Shown: positions 52,889-62,204, counted from the first letter of the stretch. The stretch is DNA of 64,000 nucleotides from an uncultured Saprospiraceae bacterium (GCA_938041445.1 CALISO010000018.1:1-64000), one strand, 5' to 3'. The notes: generated from the sequence alone by a model not told the origin. Numbers and translations are program-made.

Positions 52889-54031
52889 ATGCATTTACCA
52901 CCATATTATTCTCCAGACTCTGCTAGCCTTTATTTACACATTCCATTTTGCCGTAAGGCTTGTCACTATTGTAATTTCCACTTCTCAACTCAGACCTCTT
53001 ATCAAGACGAAATGATACAAGCGATAGTTGCTGAACTGACACTACGCAAGGATGAGATGAAGAATAAGTGTATTACTACGATATACTTTGGTGGAGGTAC
53101 GCCTTCTGTGATGACGTCCAATCAATTGACGCAAATATTAGAAACAATCAATTCTCACTACTCCGTGGCGACTGATGTCGAAATTACATTCGAAGCAAAT
53201 CCGGATGACTTGTCCCATGATTACTTATCAATGTTGCATCGTGTAGGAGTAAATCGACTCAGCATAGGGCTGCAATCATTCCACGAGAAAGAGCTCATCT
53301 GGATGAATCGAAGTCATTCTGCAGATCAGAGCATTGCCATCTTAGATATTTTAGAGTCGGACTTTGACTTTGATTATTCGGCAGATTTGATATTCGGGAT
53401 TCCGGGGAGTTCACTTCAAGATTGGGAAGACAACCTTAACACTCTTTCTAGATATCGAGCTCCTCATATCAGTTGCTACAATCTCACAGTAGAACCAGGT
53501 ACTGCTCTATACCAAAATACTCAATCAGGTAAGAACGTACCGCTCACTGACGAAGTCCAATCAAGGTTATACATTCTGACACATCAGTATCTTACAAGTA
53601 AGAAATACGACCACTATGAGATTAGTAATTATGCTCAAGAAGGCAAGTTTTCCAAGCACAATACTGGATACTGGTTTGGTAATCATTATATCGGCATTGG
53701 CCCAGGAGCACACTCTTATAATGGAACATCGCGATCTTGGAATGTAGCAAATAATGCTCTATATCTTACAAGTCTCAGTGAGCAACACCTTCCCAAAGAA
53801 CAAGAAATGCTCTCTATGTCTAATCAGTACAATGAACGCATTATGGTAGGGCTTCGCACTAAGTGGGGAGTAGATTCAAGGACTCTTAATCTAAATGCTA
53901 CACAAAGTGAATTTGTCAAAGAACTTTCAGCAACCGATAAAGCAATTCTATCAAATGATCGGATCATCCTTACAGAAGAAGGGCGGCTACAGAGTGATAG
54001 TATATCAGCACAGTTATTTCTAGAAGAATAA
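52889..54031 (+). CDS. hemW: HemW-like radical SAM protein (heme chaperone)
   Basis: HemW binds heme and a 4Fe-4S cluster and is thought to deliver heme to proteins; it was formerly annotated as oxygen-independent coproporphyrinogen oxidase. The 380-residue protein has Y15-L-H-I-P-F and the cluster cysteines C21, C25, C28 (CRKACHYC). These are followed by YFGGGTPS, EANPDDL, RLSIGLQSF, DLIFGIPG and the HemW-type HNTGYWFGNHYIGIGPGAHS. HemN has four cluster cysteines with a different spacing, so HemW is preferred. A terminator follows. Confidence 0.92.
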   Translation: MHLPPYYSPDSASLYLHIPFCRKACHYCNFHFSTQTSYQDEMIQAIVAELTLRKDEMKNKCITTIYFGGGTPSVMTSNQLTQILETINSHYSVATDVEITFEANPDDLSHDYLSMLHRVGVNRLSIGLQSFHEKELIWMNRSHSADQSIAILDILESDFDFDYSADLIFGIPGSSLQDWEDNLNTLSRYRAPHISCYNLTVEPGTALYQNTQSGKNVPLTDEVQSRLYILTHQYLTSKKYDHYEISNYAQEGKFSKHNTGYWFGNHYIGIGPGAHSYNGTSRSWNVANNALYLTSLSEQHLPKEQEMLSMSNQYNERIMVGLRTKWGVDSRTLNLNATQSEFVKELSATDKAILSNDRIILTEEGRLQSDSISAQLFLEE

Positions 54032-54060
54032 AAAGACCAAAAGCTATAAAACAAAAAACT

Positions 54061-54087
54061 GCAGAGCCCAGTGACTCTGCGTTTTTT
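54061..54087 (+). terminator. Rho-independent terminator after hemW
   Basis: GCAGAG and CTCTGC form a 6-bp stem (8-base loop) followed by G and TTTTTT, 30 bases past the hemW stop. Confidence 0.8.
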
Positions 54088-54131
54088 GGATGTAAGATGA
54101 CAATTACAAAATCAGGTATTATCTTTCAAGT

Positions 54132-57100
54132 ATGAAACATATCTTCTTCCTGATACTTTGCTTCTTTGTCACTAACATCACGCATGGCCAATCTTGGGAA
54201 ACTGACCGAGCCAAATTACAATCGGATGGATCACTAACCTACTCAGAAGATGCAGATCGCAATCGTATTCCAGACTTCAGTCACGCGGGATATCGTGGCG
54301 GAGGAGTGGCCATACCCAATGTGCCAGTAAAGCAGATCATAACACCTATTGAAGGAGATAATACCACTCATATCCAAGATGCAATAGATGCAGTCAGTGC
54401 CTTGGACCAAGATAGCAATGGCTTCAGAGGAGCTGTCTTACTAGAAGCTGGCCAATACCCAGTTAGTGGTCAGATATTCATTGATACTGATGGCGTTGTA
54501 CTCAGAGGAATAGGTGATGGCAGAGATACACAAGACTCAACTGTCATCTTCGGTACAGGTAATATCCCAAATCAGCGAGACCTTATCGTCATAGGTGGGG
54601 GAAGTGAGACTCGATGGGCAGATGATGCACCTAATACACGTCAAAATATCACTTCTGACTTCGTACAGATAGGAAGTCGATCGATGGATGTGGAAGACGG
54701 ATCTACCTATAATGTCGGAGACAATATCATCATCTTTCATCCTTGTACTGCAGAGTGGTTAGCAGCCATCGATGGTGGAGGGACAGACGATGATCCCAAC
54801 TGGTCAGTGGGTCAATATCCCATCGTCTATAATCGCTACATCACGGACATTTCAGAGAATACTATCACGGTAGATGCACCTGTATATAATCACCTTGATA
54901 GAAACCTTGCACAATCATATATCTACGTCTATAGCAGAGAAGGACTAGTCACTAACGTAGGTATCGAGAACCTCAATGTCCAAATCGAATCCCTAGGAGG
55001 AACAGACGAAAATCATATTTGGAATAGTATCCAATTTACACAAGTGGAAGATGCGTGGGTAAGAAATGTTACTGTTTCAGGATTCGGCTTATCAGGCATC
55101 AGAACAAGTACTGCAAGTAGGATCAGCGTCATCAATGTACAGTCTGTCGACCCAGTAGCCCAAGTCACTGGAGCACGTATGTACAACTTTAATGCCTATC
55201 GTAATTCTAATGGTATCCTCTTCGACAATTGTTATGCTCGGAATGGTCGACACCACTATGTCTCTAATGGTACCTCTACAGCATCAGGGATCGTTGTTCT
55301 CAGAAGCATATCCGAACATCCTAAGTCCACAAGTGAGGGTCACCGTCACTGGTCTACGGGGATGCTATTCGACAATCTGATAGATATTGGTAGTTTCCCG
55401 AGTAGTATAAACACATTGGCGTTTTATAATCGTGGTGATGCAGGGACAGGACACGGTTGGTCTGCTGCTCACTCAGTGATGTGGAATTGTGAAACTGATA
55501 GACCAGGTACCGATGCTGGTATCATCATCGAACAGCCACCCACAGCACAAAACTATGCGATCGGCTGCAAGGGCAACCTCACATTAGAAGGACCATTCAA
55601 TCAGCCTAAAGGATATATCGAAGGAGCTAATAATCCTGATCAACTCATTCCAGTTTCACTTTACGAAGCACAGCTACTGCATCGTACTGAGACAGTCATT
55701 AGCAACTTCGAAGCATCAGAGACTATAGCAGCAGTGGGAGAGCCGATTACATTTTTGCCCGATATCCAAGGGAATCCCACAACCTCTGTATGGCACTTCG
55801 GAGACGGTGCTACACCACCAACAATCACAGGTGATGGACCTCACCAAGTATCATACTCATCAGAAGGTGCAAAGACAATCACACTGACAATCAGTAATGG
55901 CACTAGTAGTCACTCAGAGACCAAGACAGCCTATGTCACTATAGACAATACTGACTTCTTTGCAAGAGATGATACCGATGAAGTACTTCCAAATGCTGGG
56001 GTCAATACTCCAGTGTTGGATAATGACTCTACGCCTGTCGTTAATGAGAATTTCAGTATCGAACTAGACGGTGTGAATGATTATATCGTTTATGACGCTA
56101 CCACTATCCTCGAGCACTATCCATTCTCGATGATGGTATGGGTCAAGACAACAAGTGCTGCTGATCAAACTGTTCTCTATAATGGTAACGCCAACTCAAA
56201 TATCTCTGGCAACACCCTCTCTATTCGGTCAGGTAGAGCTACTCTTGAGGCTGGGTTGTTCGTAACGTCAACTACACGAGAGACTATCTCCGATAGCAAC
56301 ACAATTAATGATGGGATGTGGCACCATATCGCAGGGGTATTCATAAGCCCGACTGAGAGGCACCTCTATGTAGATGGTGTACTCGTGGCTTCAGATGATG
56401 CTCCACTGGAGAATATCAGTGCTCGACTTTGGAGATGGAGTGTGGGCAATCGCATAGATGCAGACCCAGATGATGACTGGGTAGAAGGAGAGGTAGACGA
56501 GGTCCGAGCATACAACGCTATATTGACGGCTAATGAAATCCAAGAGGTGATGTTAGGCGGTGATTGCAATAATTCAGATCGACTCTTTTACTGGAACTTT
56601 GATAATCAACCTACTGTGGCTGTCCAGGATGAATTCAACTTCTTCGATGGAGATATCGAAGGTGGAATTATTAGACTCACTGATCTGCCGATAAATGTCC
56701 TAGAGATTGTCATATCCGATCTGCCGTCAAATGGAACTGCGACTATTACTGAAGACCTTGAAATACGGTATGAGCCTAATGAAAATTTCTTGGGGATGGA
56801 TAGTCTAACATATACCCTATTCCTAGGTGAATGTGATAGTACTTCTGCTATAGTAGTCTATGAAGTCACTGAAGATGCCATATCCTCAACAGATGACTCA
56901 TCTTCTTCTGCACAACCAGTTATCCTCTACCCTAATCCAACGAATGGAATCATCCACATCAATATCGATGATATCAAACGTATCCAACTATATGATAAAG
57001 CAGGTAGGTATATCGATGATTTCCCTCTACAACCAACTATCAATCTCAGCCACTTAGATGATGGAGTCTATATTATCAACATAGAAGATTCCAAGGGTAA

Positions 57101-57134
57101 TATCTCAAGTGAACAGGTAATCAAGATGCAATAA
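54132..57134 (+). CDS. Secreted multidomain protein: beta-helix, PKD, LamG and type IX sorting domain
   Basis: The 1000-residue product has a signal peptide ending in NITHGQ and a pectate-lyase-like right-handed beta-helix (about 50-510; IQDAIDAVSALDQDSNGFRG, then repeated strands such as GILFDNCYARNG). A PKD domain (about 524-605; WHFGDGATPP) follows. Next comes the beginning of an Ig/cadherin-like domain (DDTDEVLPNAG...PVLDNDS, about 615-635) and a LamG/concanavalin domain (about 640-825). The remaining part of the Ig-like domain has LPSNGTATITED and ENFLGMDSLTYTLF (about 860-920), and the type A sorting domain (LYPNPTNGIIHI ... LDDGVYIINIEDSKG) ends it. The role may be polysaccharide binding or lysis; catalytic residues cannot be assigned. 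An NTF2-like gene starts at the next base. Confidence 0.8.
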   Translation: MKHIFFLILCFFVTNITHGQSWETDRAKLQSDGSLTYSEDADRNRIPDFSHAGYRGGGVAIPNVPVKQIITPIEGDNTTHIQDAIDAVSALDQDSNGFRGAVLLEAGQYPVSGQIFIDTDGVVLRGIGDGRDTQDSTVIFGTGNIPNQRDLIVIGGGSETRWADDAPNTRQNITSDFVQIGSRSMDVEDGSTYNVGDNIIIFHPCTAEWLAAIDGGGTDDDPNWSVGQYPIVYNRYITDISENTITVDAPVYNHLDRNLAQSYIYVYSREGLVTNVGIENLNVQIESLGGTDENHIWNSIQFTQVEDAWVRNVTVSGFGLSGIRTSTASRISVINVQSVDPVAQVTGARMYNFNAYRNSNGILFDNCYARNGRHHYVSNGTSTASGIVVLRSISEHPKSTSEGHRHWSTGMLFDNLIDIGSFPSSINTLAFYNRGDAGTGHGWSAAHSVMWNCETDRPGTDAGIIIEQPPTAQNYAIGCKGNLTLEGPFNQPKGYIEGANNPDQLIPVSLYEAQLLHRTETVISNFEASETIAAVGEPITFLPDIQGNPTTSVWHFGDGATPPTITGDGPHQVSYSSEGAKTITLTISNGTSSHSETKTAYVTIDNTDFFARDDTDEVLPNAGVNTPVLDNDSTPVVNENFSIELDGVNDYIVYDATTILEHYPFSMMVWVKTTSAADQTVLYNGNANSNISGNTLSIRSGRATLEAGLFVTSTTRETISDSNTINDGMWHHIAGVFISPTERHLYVDGVLVASDDAPLENISARLWRWSVGNRIDADPDDDWVEGEVDEVRAYNAILTANEIQEVMLGGDCNNSDRLFYWNFDNQPTVAVQDEFNFFDGDIEGGIIRLTDLPINVLEIVISDLPSNGTATITEDLEIRYEPNENFLGMDSLTYTLFLGECDSTSAIVVYEVTEDAISSTDDSSSSAQPVILYPNPTNGIIHINIDDIKRIQLYDKAGRYIDDFPLQPTINLSHLDDGVYIINIEDSKGNISSEQVIKMQ

Positions 57135-57473
57135 ATGACACCAGAAGAAATCGTACAACAGCAGGTCATCGCCTATAATGCTAGAGATATAGAAGCCTTC
57201 TCTAGATGCCACCATAAGGATGTAGAGCTCTACAGACTTGGGGAATTAAAACCATTCGTCAAAGGTCGTGATGCACTATATGACCGATATAAATCTATAT
57301 TTGAAGAGTCCCCTAATCTACATACTGATGTTGTACAAAGGATGGTACTAGGAGATACCGTAATTGACAAGGAAGTGATTGTGGGTCGATCAGGTGTGGG
57401 CACCTCCCACTTCATCGCAATTTATCAGGTAGAAAAGTCTATGATCTACAGAGTGCATTTTGTTAGCCAATAA
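57135..57473 (+). CDS. NTF2-like (SnoaL-type) small protein
   Basis: The 112-residue protein is of the NTF2-like cone fold: EEIVQQQVIAYNARDIEAFSRCHHKDVELYRLGE, then GRDALYDRYKSIFEESPNLHTDVVQRM and HFIAIYQVEKSMIYRVHFV. Such proteins bind small ligands or act as isomerases or cyclases; many, like this one, have no assigned substrate. It starts directly after the stop of the large beta-helix protein (TAA then ATG), so translation may be coupled, though one product is secreted and the other cytoplasmic. Confidence 0.8.
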   Translation: MTPEEIVQQQVIAYNARDIEAFSRCHHKDVELYRLGELKPFVKGRDALYDRYKSIFEESPNLHTDVVQRMVLGDTVIDKEVIVGRSGVGTSHFIAIYQVEKSMIYRVHFVSQ

Positions 57474-57479
57474 ATAAAA

Positions 57480-57505
57480 AAAGCAGAGCCTATCGACTCT
57501 GCTTT
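57480..57505. terminator. Bidirectional terminator between convergent genes
   Basis: AAAGCAGAG and CTCTGCTTT form a 9-bp stem. The minus strand continues with a T-run (TTTTTTT including stem bases), ending typA; the plus strand continues TTTCTTAT, ending the beta-helix/NTF2 operon. Confidence 0.88.
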
Positions 57506-57528
57506 CTTATAAATTAGTGTAGCGCAGC

Positions 57529-59325
57529 CTATCTACTTGCTCGCTTTCTATCATGTTCTTTCAAGAGTATCTTTCTAAGTCTTAGACTCTCTGGAGTCAC
57601 TTCTACGTATTCATCCGCTTGGATGTACTCAAGTGCTTCCTCAAGAGTGAAGATGATTGGTGGAGCTAACTTCACCTTTGCATCTGCGCCTGATGATCTC
57701 ATATTGGACATCTTTTTAGTCTTAGTGACATTGATTGCGATATCCATTGGTCTTGTATTCTCACCGATTACTTGACCCTCATAGATTGCTTCGTTAGACT
57801 CTACGAAGAACTTACCTCTATCTTGTAGGTTGTTGAGTGAGTAAGGAATCGCCTTACCCATCTCCATACTGATGAGTGATCCGTTGATTCTTCCTGTTAT
57901 CTCTCCTTTATGTGGTTGATACTCAAGGTACCTGTGTGACATAATTGCCTGACCTGCAGTTGCAGTCATCATATATGTTCTCAATCCAATAATACCTCTT
58001 GATGGGATGTGAAATTCGATGACAGTTCTATCACCTTTCTGTTCCATCGTGAGCATTTCACCTTTACGCTGAGTGACGGACTCGATTGCCTTACCCGATA
58101 ACTCTGTGGGTAAGTCAACAGTAAGGAACTCGATTGGCTCACACTTACGACCATCTATCTCCTTGATGATCACCTGAGGTTGCCCGATCTGTAGTTCATA
58201 TCCTTCTCTACGCATTGTCTCGATCAGTACTGAGAGGTGAAGAACACCTCTACCAAATACTGTAAACGTATCTGCCGTAGCTCCTGGCTCTACTCTGAGT
58301 GCTAGATTCTTCTCTAGTTCTTTTTCTAATCTTTCCTTGATGTGTCTTGATGTCACGAACTTTCCTTCCTTACCAAAGAATGGCGAGTCGTTAATCGAGA
58401 AGACCATTGACATCGTTGGCTCATCAATCTTGATTGTCTCAAGTGCTTCTGGATTCTCGAAGTCAGCAACGGTATCACCAATCTCAAATCCTTCTAGCCC
58501 TAGAATAGCACAGATATCACCTGCATTGACAACTTTAGCCTTAGTCTTATTGAACCCTTCAAATGTGTAGAGTTCTTTGATCTTTGACTTCACTATTGAC
58601 CCATCTCTCTTCACGAGTGAGACATTCTGATTATCCAAGAGTGTCCCTCTTCTGAGTTTACCGACAGCTATCCTTCCCTTGAATGTTGAAAAATCTAGTG
58701 ATGTGATTAATAGTTGTGGTGTACCTTCATCAACCTTAGGATAAGGCACATGCTCGATGATTTGATCCATCAAGTATGTGATATTAGTAGTTGGTGTAGC
58801 GTGGTCTTCTCCCATCCAACCAAACTTAGCCGAACCAAATACTGTAGGGAAGTCAAGTTGTTCCTCAGAAGCATCTAGACTAAACATCAAGTCAAACACC
58901 TTATCTACTGCCTCATCTGGAGTACAGTTTTCTTTATCTACCTTATTGACGACTACAATAACTTTAAGGTCAAGTTCTATTGCTTTCTGCAATACGAATC
59001 TTGTCTGTGGCATCGGCCCTTCAAATGCATCAACTAGAAGGACTACGCCATCAGCCATATTCAATACTCTCTCTACCTCACCACCAAAATCGGCGTGACC
59101 AGGGGTATCAATAATGTTGATCTTATGATCCTTATAGTTTACTGAGACATTCTTTGCCAATATGGTAATTCCTCTTTCTCTCTCGAGGTCGTTATTATCC
59201 ATAATGAGCTCACCTGGAGTCTCATGATCTCCGAAGAGTTTTCCTGCCAGAAGCATCTTGTCTACTAGTGTCGTTTTACCGTGATCGACGTGAGCAATAA
59301 TGGCAATGTTCTTAATCTTTTGCAT
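57529..59325 (-). CDS. typA: Ribosome-associated GTPase TypA/BipA
   Basis: This translational GTPase binds ribosomes and supports 50S assembly and stress responses. The 598-residue protein has P-loop IAHVDHGKTT (residues 9-18), ERERGITI switch, DTPGHADFGGEV, NKVDKEN, then EF-G-like domains and the TypA C-terminal domain with GRGVLHLSVLIETMRREGYEL and PSRGIIGLRTYMMTATAGQ. The length is typical (about 600). It has a TACTTTTG box 21 bases before the start and a strong terminator. Confidence 0.97.
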   Translation of the reverse strand: MQKIKNIAIIAHVDHGKTTLVDKMLLAGKLFGDHETPGELIMDNNDLERERGITILAKNVSVNYKDHKINIIDTPGHADFGGEVERVLNMADGVVLLVDAFEGPMPQTRFVLQKAIELDLKVIVVVNKVDKENCTPDEAVDKVFDLMFSLDASEEQLDFPTVFGSAKFGWMGEDHATPTTNITYLMDQIIEHVPYPKVDEGTPQLLITSLDFSTFKGRIAVGKLRRGTLLDNQNVSLVKRDGSIVKSKIKELYTFEGFNKTKAKVVNAGDICAILGLEGFEIGDTVADFENPEALETIKIDEPTMSMVFSINDSPFFGKEGKFVTSRHIKERLEKELEKNLALRVEPGATADTFTVFGRGVLHLSVLIETMRREGYELQIGQPQVIIKEIDGRKCEPIEFLTVDLPTELSGKAIESVTQRKGEMLTMEQKGDRTVIEFHIPSRGIIGLRTYMMTATAGQAIMSHRYLEYQPHKGEITGRINGSLISMEMGKAIPYSLNNLQDRGKFFVESNEAIYEGQVIGENTRPMDIAINVTKTKKMSNMRSSGADAKVKLAPPIIFTLEEALEYIQADEYVEVTPESLRLRKILLKEHDRKRASR

Positions 59326-59346
59326 AGGGTGTATTCATTGAAGCCG

Positions 59347-59354
59347 CAAAAGTA
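59347..59354 (-). promoter_or_regulatory. Putative -7 box for typA
   Basis: On the minus strand this reads TACTTTTG followed by C, 21 bases before the typA ATG. Confidence 0.45.
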
Positions 59355-59516
59355 CTCTTATTATTGATATACAGTCGATTATGGTTGTGACTATTATGGT
59401 TTCTAGTGTAAAGAGTAGCGCTATTTAACTAATAATCTTGATAATTGAATAAAGATGCGAATAGAATTCTTATCTAAGATTGTTGATTACTGGTATTACC
59501 ATCATCTATGTAGTCA

Positions 59517-60128
59517 CTACTTTCCACCATATATAGCTGCAACAGATTTACCTGCGAGTATGTGGGGAACAATCTTTTCAAGTCGTTTTCTTTTGGTGGA
59601 TTCTTGCTTAGCACTTGCAATATAGTCAGCATAACCTCTTTTTTTAGCTTGACTAAGTGAGTCAAATGCTGCTGAAAGACTTGAATCTTTCTTAAGTGCT
59701 TTCTCTAGGTACTCAGGTAAGATTAAGGGTTTATGACCTGTGGTTACCTTCTTGGTAGGTGGAACAACTTTACCATCTCGCTGATTTTGGATTGCCTCTT
59801 CCATATAAAAGATAATGTCCTTATCTGGTAATTTTCCAACTTCATCAAACTTCCAATGTCTCATCGCCTTAGTCTTACCCTCTTGTGCATTGGTCAATAC
59901 ACCTCTCGGATCAGACAAAAAGACACCTTGAAAAAACCATATCCCATACCAATCCTTGAACTGGGCTAGAGCAAATACATTCTTGCCATTTAAAGTATAA
60001 GTAGGAAACTGCCATTTGTAAGTTTCCTCTACTTCAGTTGATAGAGCAAGATGGCGCAAATGATTAATACTATCTTTCCAAGCTGATTCTTTACTAAAGA
60101 ATTGATCTAATTGCTGTTGCTTAGTCAT
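59517..60128 (-). CDS. DUF1801/YdeI-type protein
   Basis: The 203-residue protein has an N-terminal DUF1801-like (YdhG) domain (SINHLRHLALSTEVEETYKWQFPTYTLNGKNVFALAQFKDWYGIWFF). A C-terminal YdeI/OmpD-associated segment has LILPEYLEKALKKDSSLSAAFDSLSQAKKRGYADYI, then ESTKRKRLEKIV. These are soluble proteins; in E. coli YdeI is linked to antimicrobial-peptide stress, but the biochemical role is unknown. It is a single gene 191 bases upstream of typA on the same strand; no terminator was found in that gap. Confidence 0.8.
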   Translation of the reverse strand: MTKQQQLDQFFSKESAWKDSINHLRHLALSTEVEETYKWQFPTYTLNGKNVFALAQFKDWYGIWFFQGVFLSDPRGVLTNAQEGKTKAMRHWKFDEVGKLPDKDIIFYMEEAIQNQRDGKVVPPTKKVTTGHKPLILPEYLEKALKKDSSLSAAFDSLSQAKKRGYADYIASAKQESTKRKRLEKIVPHILAGKSVAAIYGGK

Positions 60129-60226
60129 TGTTAGTTAGATGATTTCTCTTGAGTGTTCAAATGACTCTAAAATACTTCATTTGCACTTCATTTGACATTC
60201 TATTTCATTCTAAAGATAGGATTCAG

Positions 60227-60234
60227 TACGTTTG
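60227..60234 (+). promoter_or_regulatory. Putative -7 box for the SDR gene
   Basis: TACGTTTG fits TAnnTTTG and lies 44 bases before the SDR ATG. Confidence 0.35.
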
Positions 60235-60278
60235 TACGGCAAAGAGATTGATTATAAATTTAAATACAATAAACGACT

Positions 60279-61118
60279 ATGAGCACAGATAAAAAAGTAT
60301 GGTTTATCACTGGAGTATCTTCAGGATTGGGAAAGCAATTAGCGGAAGAAGTCTTATCTCAGGGACAAATCGTCGTAGGTACATTCAGAAAACAAGAGCA
60401 GATAGAAGCGTTTAATAATCAAAGCCCGGGAAATTCTTTCGGAGTATTAATAGATGTCACTTCTACACAGATGATCATTGATGGTGTCAAAACTGTGTAT
60501 GATAAATTTGGTAAGATTGATGTTGTCGTCAATAATGCTGGATATGGTGCAATGGGAAGTATTGAAGAAATTTCGGATGAAGAAGTAAGAAGACAATTTG
60601 AGGTAAACGTGTTTGGAGTATTGACAACGATCAGAGAAATATTACCACATATGCGTAAGCAACGTTCAGGACACATTATCAATGTTACTTCTATCGCTGG
60701 ACGTATTGGGTCGCAAGGATTAGGTATCTACAACGGTTCTAAGTTTGCCCTAGAAGGCATCGGTGAAGCTCTGGCGGCAGAACTAAAACCTCTCAACATC
60801 AAGGTGACAAATGTAGAACCAGGACCATTCAGAACTGAATGGGCAGGAAGTTCAGCATCGTACGATAATACGAATATTGAAGACTATGAAAGCACTGTAG
60901 GAGAACGTATCAGAGGATTACAAAAATTGAGTGGTAACCAACCTGGTGACCCTGTAAAAGCTGCGGCAGCAATCTACAAACTGGCACAATTAGAAGAGCC
61001 ACCAGTTCATCTACCACTTGGTAAGATTGCTTATGAAGTATTTGCAAAGGTGAACAATGGCCTTATCGCAGAACTAGAAAAGTTTGAGAGTCTTGGTAAG
61101 GAATGTGATTTTTCTTAG
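60279..61118 (+). CDS. Short-chain dehydrogenase/reductase
   Basis: The 279-residue NAD(P)-dependent oxidoreductase is of the classical SDR fold. It has cofactor motif TGVSSGLG (residues 12-19), NNAGYGAMG, catalytic Ser in NVTSIAGRIG and the Y-x-x-x-K pair in YNGSKFALEG, then VEPGPFRTEW. The G-x-x-S-G-x-G spacing and a following TFRKQEQ suggest NADP preference (inference). Substrate unknown. The gene is monocistronic with a strong hairpin terminator. Confidence 0.92.
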   Translation: MSTDKKVWFITGVSSGLGKQLAEEVLSQGQIVVGTFRKQEQIEAFNNQSPGNSFGVLIDVTSTQMIIDGVKTVYDKFGKIDVVVNNAGYGAMGSIEEISDEEVRRQFEVNVFGVLTTIREILPHMRKQRSGHIINVTSIAGRIGSQGLGIYNGSKFALEGIGEALAAELKPLNIKVTNVEPGPFRTEWAGSSASYDNTNIEDYESTVGERIRGLQKLSGNQPGDPVKAAAAIYKLAQLEEPPVHLPLGKIAYEVFAKVNNGLIAELEKFESLGKECDFS

Positions 61119-61162
61119 TTAGAAATATTCTATAAGACATAGATCGAAACTGACGATCAACT

Positions 61163-61206
61163 ATTAAAAAAGTAAGCCACCGAAATCGGTGGCTTACTTT
61201 TTTAAT
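61163..61206. terminator. Very strong bidirectional hairpin terminator
   Basis: ATTAAAAAAGTAAGCCACCGA and its exact reverse complement are separated by two bases (21-bp arms). The plus strand ends in TTTTTTAAT and the minus strand likewise. It serves the SDR gene and the facing GNAT remnant. Confidence 0.92.
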
Positions 61207-61226
61207 CTACACATCAGAATTATACA

Positions 61227-61521
61227 CTAAGTACATAAAACCAACCTTATTTCGTGCTGCTGAATCGTATATTGGAAATCCTTGTTTTTGAAAAATGTGT
61301 TACTTCCCTCAAACCTACAATCAACATTGATGATCGATGTTGAAGACGAGATGTTATGTTGTATGTCTTGTAGTAGTGTGCTTCCGATAAATTGACTACG
61401 CATATTTTGCTTGACAGCTATCTGAAGTATTCGATTGTTGGTAGTATTAATAATGCAGTAGCCGCAAACAACTGACAAATTCTTCATTGGTAACTTGACT
61501 AAGATTTTTGAATTTGATCAT
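61227..61521 (-). pseudogene. Degraded GNAT acetyltransferase gene
   Basis: An 86-codon frame (61227-61487) encodes the second half of a GNAT domain: GYCIINTTNNRILQIAV (strand before motif A), KQNMRSQFIGSTLLQDI in place of the acetyl-CoA loop, INVDCRFEGSNTFFKNKDF (N..A..FY..GF region) and a final strand. No N-terminal half precedes it; that frame meets a TGA at 61520-61518. In another frame an ATG at 61521 opens MIKFKNLSQVTNEEFVSC, typical of the N-terminus of Bacteroidota GNAT proteins, and ends after 24 codons. An internal deletion plus frameshift would explain both. The intact family is about 150-290 residues. Confidence 0.6.
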
Positions 61522-61607
61522 CTAGGTTCTGGATTATTCGATTTATTCCGAAAACTGAAGATAAGCACTTAAGACTCGACTTGATATACTTTGTTGATTA
61601 CCATATA

Positions 61608-61615
61608 TATTTTTG
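61608..61615 (+). promoter_or_regulatory. Putative -7 box for the 61.7-kb lipoprotein gene
   Basis: TATTTTTG fits TAnnTTTG, 73 bases before the ATG at 61689. Weak evidence because the region is AT-rich. Confidence 0.25.
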
Positions 61616-61688
61616 TAACCAATCAAGACCATTCACGTCCTAACTATCAGATATTCTCTTTAATTTGTAAGTCGCTAAATAAATAGAT

Positions 61689-62204
61689 ATGAAACGCATA
61701 ATCATACTCCTCATAGTTCTAAGTCAAATCTCGTGTATCACTCAAAAGAAGCAAAATGCTTTGCTAGAAGGATATCGCACAGAACTTAGTTCAGCACTTG
61801 GCAATAACATCGGCACAGAGCAAAAGGTAGACATCCTTGGAGAATCACTCGTCTCTATGATGAGCCAAAGCCTTGAATTCAAATCGACAATCAAGGCTGG
61901 AAAGTTTGTTAAGAAATTTGGTGAGCAAAATGCCGATATCATCCAACAAGTGATGAACGAAGTACAAAATGGTGTATCTGATGACCCAATGTCACAAATG
62001 GGATTCGCGATGAGCTTGATGAAAAAACCTTACGTAGGAGAACTGATGGAACTCATTCCACAGTTTGAGAAAAAATTCAAACGTATCGCTTGGGTAGCAA
62101 AGATGACTGGTAGACTTAGTAAACCACTTGGATTACTCAATGGTATAAAAGGTGGAGGCGGAGGACTTAACTTGGGAGATTTGCTTGGACAAGAAGAGGA
62201 GTAA
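61689..62204 (+). CDS. Small putative lipoprotein, unknown function
   Basis: The 171-residue product has a short lipoprotein signal, MKRIIILLIVLSQISC (lipid Cys 16), followed by ITQKKQ with no acidic export signal, so it probably faces the periplasm. The mature part is helical with Met- and Gln-rich segments (MMSQSLEFK, SDDPMSQMGFAMSLMKK) and a Gly5 linker before the acidic tail LLGQEEE. No domain recognised. It converges on ruvC with 2 bases between stop codons. Confidence 0.6.
   Translation: MKRIIILLIVLSQISCITQKKQNALLEGYRTELSSALGNNIGTEQKVDILGESLVSMMSQSLEFKSTIKAGKFVKKFGEQNADIIQQVMNEVQNGVSDDPMSQMGFAMSLMKKPYVGELMELIPQFEKKFKRIAWVAKMTGRLSKPLGLLNGIKGGGGGLNLGDLLGQEEE

Noticed and set aside
59474..59665. 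Small frame at the end of the YdeI-like gene
   Set aside because: It lies largely inside the YdeI-like coding sequence in another frame and has no recognisable feature.
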